64,000 nucleotides of DNA from Pedobacter nyackensis (GTDB taxonomy: Bacteria > Bacteroidota > Bacteroidia > Sphingobacteriales > Sphingobacteriaceae): the NCBI RefSeq assembly GCF_900176505.1, contig NZ_FWYB01000002.1, forward strand, positions 707,237 to 771,236, given 5' to 3'. Positions within the stretch are counted from its first letter, which is position 1. Every line of letters starts with the position of its first letter. Positions 17,521-24,669 of this stretch are shown in pieces. A program made the translations under genes and the position numbers. A model generated the notes under the pieces. That model was not told where the DNA came from and did not search any database. It saw nothing but the letters and a program-made list of their open reading frames with translations.

Positions 17521-17863
17521 AGGGGTTCGAAGCTGTCATTATTTGCAAACTGACAAAGGCTCCATGATTTAATTTTTTAAAATTCTTAAAACAATGCGTT
17601 AATGGCCATTAACTGTTTTTCTTATTAAAACGAGGGCTGATACAAAAACGCTACAGCCGGCAGTATTTTTTTATTCCCAGAGCAGATCCGCTCAAGATTG
17701 GGCTGGATGTTGTTGAAGCCCATATCCGTTTAACGCTGCTGTTAGCCCCCAAGACTGGACAACCGTAATGTTTGCCCCCCGATCTGACAAATTAATTTTA
17801 ATCCCTTAATTTTGTGGACAGAAAAACATTGTAAATTTAACTCACAACATAACCCCTAAAAAA
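17521..17863. other. Divergent intergenic region with one perfect 16-base palindrome
   Basis: About 340 bases between the divergent DUF4397 and MazG-like genes, without a coding frame I can support. It holds a perfect palindrome GTTAATGGCCATTAAC at 17598-17613, about 88 bases upstream of the DUF4397 start, that could be an operator, and a -7-like TAATTTTG at 17807-17814 facing the MazG-like gene. Confidence 0.5.
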
Positions 17864-18328
17864 ATGCAGGAAGCAAATTCACTAAATCAAGTAGCAGAAT
17901 TCCATAAAACCTTTAAGCACCCTATAAAAGAAACACCAGGCATCCCTGCTATAGAGCGTGCAAATTTGAGAGTTTCATTATTAGCCGAAGAGCTGAACGA
18001 ATTGAAAGAAGCCATCGAAGCGAACGACTTTGTTGAAGTTGCGGATGCTTTGTGCGACCTGCAATATGTATTATCAGGTGCGATTCTTGAATTTGGGTTA
18101 GCTGATAAGTTTAAAGCCCTTTTTGAAGAAGTACACCGCTCAAATATGAGTAAGGCTTGCAAATCTATTGAAGAAGCTAATGAAACCATTCAGCATTATA
18201 GAACGACTCAGCAATGTGATGCTTATCACAAAGAAGAAGAATCACTGTTCCTGGTATACAGAACAAATGATAATAAAACCTTAAAATCAATCAACTACTC
18301 TCCTGCGGATCTACAAAGTCTGATCTAA
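17864..18328 (+). CDS. MazG-like nucleotide pyrophosphohydrolase
   Basis: A 154-residue all-alpha NTP-PPase. The metal-binding pattern is complete: EELNE at residues 42-46 and EVADALCD with E58, D61 and D65. These proteins hydrolyse (d)NTPs to monophosphate and pyrophosphate; the substrate is unknown, and house-cleaning of unusual nucleotides is the usual proposal. The C-terminal 40 residues (YHKEEESLFLVYRTNDNKT) are beyond the common core. It stands alone, with its own -7-like element 50 bases upstream and an 11-base repeat array after it. Confidence 0.8.
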   Translation: MQEANSLNQVAEFHKTFKHPIKETPGIPAIERANLRVSLLAEELNELKEAIEANDFVEVADALCDLQYVLSGAILEFGLADKFKALFEEVHRSNMSKACKSIEEANETIQHYRTTQQCDAYHKEEESLFLVYRTNDNKTLKSINYSPADLQSLI

Positions 18329-18430
18329 GGAAACACAGGACTCATCTAAATCAAACCCAAGCCTATGCAACAAGCCATGTGGCGGGTTATCAAATTAGGC
18401 TGAGAAGACTCTGCTTTATAACATGGCATC

Positions 18431-18507
18431 AGACTGCTAAAAGCAGTCCGATACCAAACCAATACCAGTCTAATAGCAGACCAATAGCAGCCTGATAATT
18501 TATTCGT
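18431..18507. repeat. Degenerate 11-base-period array
   Basis: Six consecutive 11-base units from 18431 to 18496, of the form A[G/C]CA..C..AT (for example AGCAGTCCGAT, ACCAGTCTAAT, AGCAGACCAAT, AGCAGCCTGAT), followed by a weaker seventh. No insertion or deletion breaks the period. The first two units also form a small stem (GACTGC/GCAGTC). It lies between the convergent MazG-like and htpG genes. Confidence 0.7.
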
Positions 18508-18537
18508 CATCCTGATGCTTTGCCTGTTACCAGACAT

Positions 18538-18579
18538 AAAAAAATAAAGGCCGGATGTTCATTTTGAACATCCGGCCTT
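18538..18579 (-). terminator. Strong terminator of htpG
   Basis: A 15-base perfect stem (18547-18561 with 18565-18579), three-base loop, GC-rich middle. On the minus strand it is followed by a T-rich run. It starts 21 bases after the htpG stop. Confidence 0.92.
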
Positions 18580-18599
18580 CAACCTTTCTTAAGAGGGTT

Positions 18600-20489
18600 T
18601 TAAATCAACTCTACACTTCTACTAACAAAAGCCGTCAATTCCGCTCCTGTTAACATTCCTTGCGCAAGCAAAGCTAAATCTACTGCTTGTTTAGCAAGTA
18701 AACCCTGCTCTGCTTCGTTATCTGTAGCAATGATCTTTCCAATCAACTTATGGTTACCATTGATCGCCACTTTGTAGCTATCCGGCATGCTGCCATAAAA
18801 GCCCATACCGCCACCCATTGCAGCCATATCCTTCATGCGGCGCATAAACTCATCCATAGTCACAGTAACGGGTAATTCATCAGGATTTAAGCCCACAATT
18901 TCTACACTGTATCCAGGTTTTGTTATCGCTTTCTCAAAGATGTCTTTAACTTTTTTAGACTGATCTTCTGTCAATACCGACTCTACGTGATCGTCTTTGT
19001 CAATCAGTTTGCTCGCTACACTTGAATCTACGCGTTTTAAGGCCGTTTTTTCAAGCTTTTGCTCTAATTGACTGATGAAGTGATTATCTATCGGAGAATT
19101 CATCAATAACACATCGTAATCCTTTTTATTGGCTGACTGGATAAAGCTATCCTGCTTAGCCGGATCATTAGCATAGATGTAAACAACCTGACCATTTTTG
19201 TCGGTCTGTGTGTCTTTCACCTTATTGTGGTATTCTTCTAATGTGTAATGCTCTTCTCTAGTATTGGTTAACAAAGCAAAGTCTTTCGCTTTTTCGTAAA
19301 ATTTCTCTTCGCTCACCATACCATATTTCACGAATAAGCCAATATCACTCCACTTCTCTTCGTAACCTTTACGGTCTTTATTATACAGTTCCTGTAGCTT
19401 GTCAGCCACTTTTTTAGTGATATAGCTGTTGATCTTTTTAACGTTACTATCTGCCTGCAAGAAGCTTCTTGATACGTTTAATGGGATATCCGGTGAATCA
19501 ATTACACCATGTAACAACATTAAGAACTCAGGAACGATGTCTTTTACTTCATCAGTAATGAACACCTGACGAGAGAACAATTTGATTTTGTTACGTTGCA
19601 TATCGAAATCATTCTTCACTTTAGGGAAGTATAAAACACCCGTTAAGTTGAAAGGATAATCTACGTTCAGGTGAATCCAGAACAAAGGATCTTCTGAGAA
19701 AGGATACAATTGCTTATAAAACGAAAGGTAATCTTCGTCTGACAAATCTGCAGGTGCTTTTGTCCAGATTGGATTCGTGGTATTAATGATATTGTCAACC
19801 TCAACACTCTTGGTTTTAGGTTTTCCTTCTTCATCTTCGCCATCTTCTTCCTGTTCTGTTTTGGTACCAAACTTAATTGGAACAGGTAAGAACTTACCAT
19901 ATTTATCCAGAATCTCTTCCAGCTTATTTTTGCTTAAAAACTCTTCTGATTCTGTATTGACATGTAAAATGATTTCAGTACCTCTAGTGGTTCTGTTACC
20001 AGCTGTAATTTCATATTCAGTACTACCATCACATACCCAACGGGCAGGCTCCGCACCATCCTGATAAGAAAGGGTCTGGATCTCTACAAGATCCGCAACC
20101 ATAAATGCAGAATAGAAGCCTAGACCGAATTTACCGATGATCTCGTTTGCATCTTTCGCATCTTTAAACTTCTCAACGAACTCACTCGCACCAGAGAAAG
20201 CTACCTGGTTGATATATTTTTTAATCTCTTCGGCGGTCATACCCAAACCATTATCTGTAATGGTAATGGTCTTTTTTTCCTCGTCTACTGCAACCTCTAC
20301 TAATGGATTGCCCAGTTCTCCGCTATATTGACCAAGTGCAGCTAAACGCTTGATTTTTTGTACCGCATCAACGGCATTTGATACAAGTTCTCTTAAAAAG
20401 ATCTCGTTATCTGAATACAGGAATTTCTTGATTATTGGGAAAATGTTCTCCGTGTGAATGGAAATGCTTCCTTTTTCTTCTATGCTCAT
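18600..20489 (-). CDS. htpG: Molecular chaperone HtpG (Hsp90)
   Basis: A 629-residue cytoplasmic Hsp90. The N-terminal ATPase domain has the GHKL motifs ELVSNAVDA, TDNGLGM, and GKFGLGFYSAFMV. The middle domain contains NVSRSFLQ with the catalytic Arg. The C-terminal dimerisation domain follows. An acidic insert (EQEEDGEDEEGK) lies between N and middle domains, like the charged linker of eukaryotic Hsp90. The start at MSIEEKGSI (20489) matches the family; ATG at 20501 is an alternative. Confidence 0.95.
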   Translation of the reverse strand: MSIEEKGSISIHTENIFPIIKKFLYSDNEIFLRELVSNAVDAVQKIKRLAALGQYSGELGNPLVEVAVDEEKKTITITDNGLGMTAEEIKKYINQVAFSGASEFVEKFKDAKDANEIIGKFGLGFYSAFMVADLVEIQTLSYQDGAEPARWVCDGSTEYEITAGNRTTRGTEIILHVNTESEEFLSKNKLEEILDKYGKFLPVPIKFGTKTEQEEDGEDEEGKPKTKSVEVDNIINTTNPIWTKAPADLSDEDYLSFYKQLYPFSEDPLFWIHLNVDYPFNLTGVLYFPKVKNDFDMQRNKIKLFSRQVFITDEVKDIVPEFLMLLHGVIDSPDIPLNVSRSFLQADSNVKKINSYITKKVADKLQELYNKDRKGYEEKWSDIGLFVKYGMVSEEKFYEKAKDFALLTNTREEHYTLEEYHNKVKDTQTDKNGQVVYIYANDPAKQDSFIQSANKKDYDVLLMNSPIDNHFISQLEQKLEKTALKRVDSSVASKLIDKDDHVESVLTEDQSKKVKDIFEKAITKPGYSVEIVGLNPDELPVTVTMDEFMRRMKDMAAMGGGMGFYGSMPDSYKVAINGNHKLIGKIIATDNEAEQGLLAKQAVDLALLAQGMLTGAELTAFVSRSVELI

Positions 20490-20601
20490 ATGTAAACTCA
20501 TTTTTAAGTACATAACACCCTTATCAATGGCCATTCCAAACTCCCTTTGTTGTCAAATTGACAGTTCTGATAAAATTATAATCCCATGATATTTTTCTGT
20601 G

Positions 20602-20609
20602 TACCTTTG
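20602..20609 (+). promoter_or_regulatory. TAnnTTTG -7 element abutting M16 peptidase start
   Basis: TACCTTTG ends 7 bases before the ATG at 20617. No -33 TTG is seen at the usual spacing. Confidence 0.5.
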
Positions 20610-20616
20610 CCCTTTA

Positions 20617-21846
20617 ATGGAATACAACGTTCATACCTTGCCAAATGGCATCCGCTTACTTCATGTACCTTCAGCATCTGCAATATCTCATGCCTGTATC
20701 ATCATAAACAGTGGTTCCAGAGACGAAAAAGCCGAGCAATCGGGCTTGGCACACTTTATTGAGCACCTGATTTTTAAGCGTACAGCAAAACGCAACACCA
20801 ACCAGATTCTGAACAGACTGGAAAGCGTGGGAGCTGACCTGAACGCCTATACGACTAAAGAATACACCTGCATCCATGCTTCTTTCCTTAATCCATATCT
20901 GGACAGAACTTTAGAACTGTTTAATGATATCGTTTTTCATTCAACTTTCCCGGAAGATGAAATGGAAAAAGAGAAAAGTGTGATCCTGGATGAGATTTCC
21001 TCTTATCTCGATCAGCCGGAGGAAGCAATATGTGATGATTTTGAAGATCTGCTTTGGGCGGGTCATCCACTAGGTAGAAACATATTGGGCACTACCGAAA
21101 GTGTAAATAAGCTAAATAAAAAGGATATTCTGCAGTTTATTCAGGATAACTATCATACCGATAAAATTGTGATTGCAGTATTAGGCAATTACTCTTTAAA
21201 CAAGCTGGTAAAAATTGGATCAAAGCATTATGCGGACATCCCGGCCAATCCATATAAAAATACACGGATAGTCCCGGTAAAGGCGCCAGTTCTTATACAA
21301 AGTTTTCAAAAGCCCATTCAACAGTCACATATCATGATGGGTACGCAGGCTTACTCTTTACACCATCCCTACAAAACTGGCTTATTGTTGTTAAATAATC
21401 TGCTTGGCGGCACCGGAATGAGTTCTATCCTGAATTTACAGATCAGAGAGAAATACGGCATTGCCTATACCATCGAGACCAGCTACAGCCCACTTAGCGA
21501 TACGGGTATTTTTACTTTGTATTTTGGTACAGACAAGGAAAAAGTGAACAAAGCATTAGCGCTGATCCTTAAAGAATTCAAAAAGGTAAAAGACAAACCC
21601 TTAACTGAAGTTCAACTACAAAAGGCTAAGAATAAGTTTATTGGTCAGATTGCACTGGGAGAAGAAAACAGGATTGGCCTGATCGTGGCCATGGCAAAAA
21701 GCCTGATCGATTATGATAATATTGACAGCCTTGAAATCATATTCAAGAAAATTCAGGCCGTAAGTACTGCTGATATGGCCAATATTGCCAATGAAATATT
21801 AGATGAAAGTAATCTTACATCCTTAACCTTTTATCCTTTAGGGTAA
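20617..21846 (+). CDS. M16 family zinc metallopeptidase
   Basis: A 409-residue pitrilysin-family peptidase (processing-peptidase/PqqL-like). The inverted zinc motif HFIEH (HxxEH) is at residues 46-50, and the acidic ligand helix follows some 70 residues later in the EKEKSVILDEISS region. The second, non-catalytic half has the conserved LNNLLGGTGMSSILNLQIREKYG pattern. No signal peptide, so cytoplasmic, like the Bacillus MlpA/YmxG group. Start at ATG 20617 chosen over an upstream TTG. Followed closely by def. Confidence 0.9.
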   Translation: MEYNVHTLPNGIRLLHVPSASAISHACIIINSGSRDEKAEQSGLAHFIEHLIFKRTAKRNTNQILNRLESVGADLNAYTTKEYTCIHASFLNPYLDRTLELFNDIVFHSTFPEDEMEKEKSVILDEISSYLDQPEEAICDDFEDLLWAGHPLGRNILGTTESVNKLNKKDILQFIQDNYHTDKIVIAVLGNYSLNKLVKIGSKHYADIPANPYKNTRIVPVKAPVLIQSFQKPIQQSHIMMGTQAYSLHHPYKTGLLLLNNLLGGTGMSSILNLQIREKYGIAYTIETSYSPLSDTGIFTLYFGTDKEKVNKALALILKEFKKVKDKPLTEVQLQKAKNKFIGQIALGEENRIGLIVAMAKSLIDYDNIDSLEIIFKKIQAVSTADMANIANEILDESNLTSLTFYPLG

Positions 21847-21852
21847 TATTTG

Positions 21853-21860
21853 TATTTTTG
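21853..21860 (+). promoter_or_regulatory. TAnnTTTG -7 element abutting def start
   Basis: TATTTTTG ends 4 bases before the def ATG at 21865, in an 18-base gap after the M16 gene. A leaderless def transcript is suggested in addition to read-through. Confidence 0.5.
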
Positions 21861-21864
21861 CACT

Positions 21865-22425
21865 ATGAAACTACCCATTATAGCCTACGGAGATCCGGTT
21901 CTGAAAAAGGTATGCACACCTATTGATGAGAATTACCCGGACCTTAAACAATTAATAAGCAACATGTTCGAAACCATGTATCATGCGCATGGCGTTGGAC
22001 TGGCCGCGCCGCAGATAGGTTTACCGATCCGCTTGTTTATTGTTGATACTGGAGCCGATGAGGATGATAAAAACCCGTTCAAAAAAGTATTCATTAACGC
22101 CCAGATCATTGAAGAAACAGGTGAACCCTGGGCTTTTAATGAAGGCTGTTTAAGTATTCCTGATATTAGAGAAGATGTTATGCGCAAGCCTAATGTACTA
22201 ATCAGATACTATGATGAAAACTGGGAGCTTCATGAGGAAACCATTACAGGAATGCCTGCACGTGTAGTTCAGCATGAATATGATCATATTGAAGGAAAGC
22301 TGTTTACAGATACCCTAAGCTTATTGCGTAAAAGAATGCTTAAAAGCAAGCTTGATGCGATTTCTAAAGGGAATGTAAAAGCGGATTATAAGATGCGTTT
22401 TCCGCACCAAAACAAAAGACGTTAA
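21865..22425 (+). CDS. def: Peptide deformylase
   Basis: A 186-residue iron/zinc hydrolase that removes the N-formyl group from new proteins. All three motifs are present: GVGLAAPQIG (43-52), EGCLSIP (93-99, metal Cys) and QHEYDHIEG with HEYDH at 137-141. Standard length for the type 1 enzyme. Start at ATG 21865 rather than an upstream TTG. The stop overlaps the convergent gene by 4 bases. Confidence 0.96.
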   Translation: MKLPIIAYGDPVLKKVCTPIDENYPDLKQLISNMFETMYHAHGVGLAAPQIGLPIRLFIVDTGADEDDKNPFKKVFINAQIIEETGEPWAFNEGCLSIPDIREDVMRKPNVLIRYYDENWELHEETITGMPARVVQHEYDHIEGKLFTDTLSLLRKRMLKSKLDAISKGNVKADYKMRFPHQNKRR

Positions 22426-23063
22426 TTACTTTCGCTTCTGATCTTATCTCCTTTAAAGATAGACTGCATTAACTTACCCCATGCAAATGGGTTCAATAAA
22501 GGATTAGTCTGAACCATGTTCTTGTTTAAAGCACGATCATGGTTTAGCCTATAATTAATACCCTGAATCTCTCCTCCATCACGTGGTAAGCTCTGAATTA
22601 GACCGGTAAGGCTCTCTGCCGAAAGATTACGAGCTGCGATGACATAATCATCATCTGCAATCTTCATAGACATAAAATCTCTTGTAAAGTCTTCTACCGT
22701 TGCCCAAGGGTAAACCCTTACTGTAGGTAGATTTACAATTTCTGCCTTCATTTTAATCATGGCAGTATACTTACTGTCTGCAGTCTGAGTAGGAATAGCC
22801 AGCAACAGGTCTCTATAACCTATTGCTGTATATAATATCGTATCCCCAGGATGGGCGATAAATGAAAAATATCCTTTGTAATTGGCAGCATAACGCTGTC
22901 CCTTATTGGTTAAATTGGTAACCGTAACATAAGGTACAACCGTATTACTATCCACATCGGTAATGATACCGGTAAATTGAATCAATGGTTTCTCCTTTGT
23001 AATTTGCTGCGCAAACACTGAAGAGCCTAAAAGAAACAACATGATGGTTAGTGCGTACTTCAT
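22422..23063 (-). CDS. Exported protein with CarboxypepD_reg-like domain
   Basis: A 213-residue protein with signal peptide (ending SVFAQ, residue 19). Residues 28-110 form a carboxypeptidase-regulatory-like beta sandwich (FTGIITDVDSNTVVPYVTV, then GYFSFIAHPGDTI). The C-terminal half is alpha-rich with no known motif (FTRDFMSMKIADDDYVIAARN). It has the same layout as the protein at 8338-9090, but I see little identity beyond the sandwich. Function unknown; periplasmic or outer-membrane face. Confidence 0.72.
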   Translation of the reverse strand: MKYALTIMLFLLGSSVFAQQITKEKPLIQFTGIITDVDSNTVVPYVTVTNLTNKGQRYAANYKGYFSFIAHPGDTILYTAIGYRDLLLAIPTQTADSKYTAMIKMKAEIVNLPTVRVYPWATVEDFTRDFMSMKIADDDYVIAARNLSAESLTGLIQSLPRDGGEIQGINYRLNHDRALNKNMVQTNPLLNPFAWGKLMQSIFKGDKIRSESN

Positions 23064-23068
23064 AATTA

Positions 23069-23076
23069 CAAAAATA
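23069..23076 (-). promoter_or_regulatory. TAnnTTTG -7 element abutting the minus-strand start at 23063
   Basis: Read on the minus strand, TATTTTTG ends 5 bases before the ATG. No -33 TTG is seen. Confidence 0.5.
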
Positions 23077-23118
23077 GCTGTTATAAATAAAACGGCTAGT
23101 TAAATTGTGTTAAATCGA

Positions 23119-23364
23119 CTAAACCGGTTCAACCAGGTTAATCGCCTCAACAGCGGTAATTTGCGGAACAGCTTTCATAATCGCTTGTTCTACACCTGCT
23201 TTCATCGTCATGAAACTCATCTTGCAGGATCCGCAGTTACCCAATAATTTCAATCTAACTACATTTTCAGCCGTAATCTCCTCAATAGCAACATTTCCAC
23301 CATCAGCAATTAAATATGGCCTGATCGTTTCTAATGCTTGCTCTACTTGTTCAGTTAAATTCAT
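23119..23364 (-). CDS. NifU C-terminal domain-like Fe-S carrier
   Basis: An 81-residue single-domain NifU-like protein with the CxxC cluster site in GNCGSCKMSFMTMK near residue 40. NifU/NfuA C-terminal domains carry and hand over Fe-S clusters. It is 56 bases downstream of the mrp-like gene and probably in one transcript, which fits a joint role in cluster delivery. Confidence 0.88.
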   Translation of the reverse strand: MNLTEQVEQALETIRPYLIADGGNVAIEEITAENVVRLKLLGNCGSCKMSFMTMKAGVEQAIMKAVPQITAVEAINLVEPV

Positions 23365-23420
23365 TTTGGTAAATTATTAAAATATAAAAATAGTAATTTT
23401 TTTCCTCATTTGAACCATTT

Positions 23421-24509
23421 TTAAACGGTCAAAGAAAGGTCTCCTGCCGTTTGTGCATTATTTATGGCAATCTGCTGTGCAACTCTGCCGGCGATTTCTG
23501 CAAAAGATACTGCTATTTTGTTGGTCCTATCTAAAGCTACCGGCACACCGCTATCGCCGCCTGCAGTTATACTCTGTAAAATAGGAATCTCTCCTAAGAA
23601 CGGTACTGAGAATGATTTCGCCAGCTCCTTTCCACCATCTTTTCCAAAAATGTAATACTTGTTGTCCGGTAACTCTTCAGGAGTAAAATAAGCCATATTC
23701 TCTATTACACCTAAAACCGGAATATTGATACTTGGCATTTTAAACATCGCCAATCCTTTACGTGTATCGGCCAAAGCCACCTGTTGGGGTGTAGTAACAA
23801 TCACTGCACCTGCGATAGGGAAACTCTGAGTAACGGTAATATGGATATCTCCAGTGCCCGGAGGTAAATCTACAATCAGATAATCCAGCTCACCCCAGTC
23901 GGCATCATTAAAAAGTTGCTTAATTGCATTAGAAGCCATCGGTCCACGCCATGGCACTGGCTGATCGGGATCCGCAAAAAAGCCTAGCGAAAGTAATTTT
24001 ATACCGTATTTCTCAATCGGCAATATCAGGGTCTTCCCATCCTCAGTTTCTCTTGCGCTAGGTTTTGCACCCACAAGATCAAACATGGTAGGAACTGAAG
24101 GCCCATAAATATCCGCATCAATTAAGCCAACCTTAGCTCCATCAGCAGCAAGGGTGATAGCTAAATTACTGGCCACAGTAGATTTACCAACACCACCTTT
24201 ACCTGAAGAAACCAGGATAATATTCCTGATGTCTTTAAGCTGTGTGGTATCCATAGGCTTAGTTACCCTTGAAGTGATATTGATCTCTACCTCTGCTTCC
24301 TGACTAACAAAATGCTTAACGGCATTTAAACATGCATTTTTCAGCATATCTTTCATCGGACAGGCAGGAGTTGTCAACTCAAGGGTAAAACTTACCTGTT
24401 TATCTACTATTTTTAAGTCTTTGATCATGTTCAGCGTAACCAGATCTTTCTTAAGATCGGGATCTTCAACATTTCTCAAAGCGGCTAGGACTTGTTCTGG
24501 GCTAATCAT
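23421..24509 (-). CDS. mrp: Mrp/NBP35-type Fe-S carrier ATPase with MIP18 domain
   Basis: A 362-residue P-loop protein. Residues 1-85 are a MIP18/DUF59 domain. The ATPase domain begins with the deviant Walker A SSGKGGVGKST near residue 105, then LIDADIYGPS and DLPPGTGD. Mrp/ApbC proteins bind and transfer Fe-S clusters at a dimer interface. The CxxC usually seen after the ENMxxF motif is absent here: the segment reads ENMAYFTPEELPDNKYY, so any cluster must use other ligands, for example the Cys residues of the MIP18 domain (TPACPMKDML). Next to the NifU-like gene. Confidence 0.9.
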   Translation of the reverse strand: MISPEQVLAALRNVEDPDLKKDLVTLNMIKDLKIVDKQVSFTLELTTPACPMKDMLKNACLNAVKHFVSQEAEVEINITSRVTKPMDTTQLKDIRNIILVSSGKGGVGKSTVASNLAITLAADGAKVGLIDADIYGPSVPTMFDLVGAKPSARETEDGKTLILPIEKYGIKLLSLGFFADPDQPVPWRGPMASNAIKQLFNDADWGELDYLIVDLPPGTGDIHITVTQSFPIAGAVIVTTPQQVALADTRKGLAMFKMPSINIPVLGVIENMAYFTPEELPDNKYYIFGKDGGKELAKSFSVPFLGEIPILQSITAGGDSGVPVALDRTNKIAVSFAEIAGRVAQQIAINNAQTAGDLSLTV

Positions 24510-24516
24510 AATTATT

Positions 24517-24524
24517 CAAAACTA
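24517..24524 (-). promoter_or_regulatory. TAnnTTTG -7 element abutting mrp start
   Basis: On the minus strand, TAGTTTTG ends 7 bases before the mrp ATG. A TTG lies upstream with a 16-base spacer, a little shorter than the usual 19-20. Confidence 0.5.
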
Positions 24525-24669
24525 GCTAAAACTGTGATAGCAACCATGAACACCACCAACAATATTGCAATAAAGTGAATAACTCGTCGGGGAATGCTCC
24601 TTTTTATTGTAATTTTAACACGAAATAAACACCAGAGTTTAACGTTAGCAATAAAATCTATTTTATAGC

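Noticed and set aside
18431..18507. CRISPR array
   Set aside because: Units are 11 bases, contiguous and degenerate; there are no identical repeats separated by unique spacers and no cas genes.
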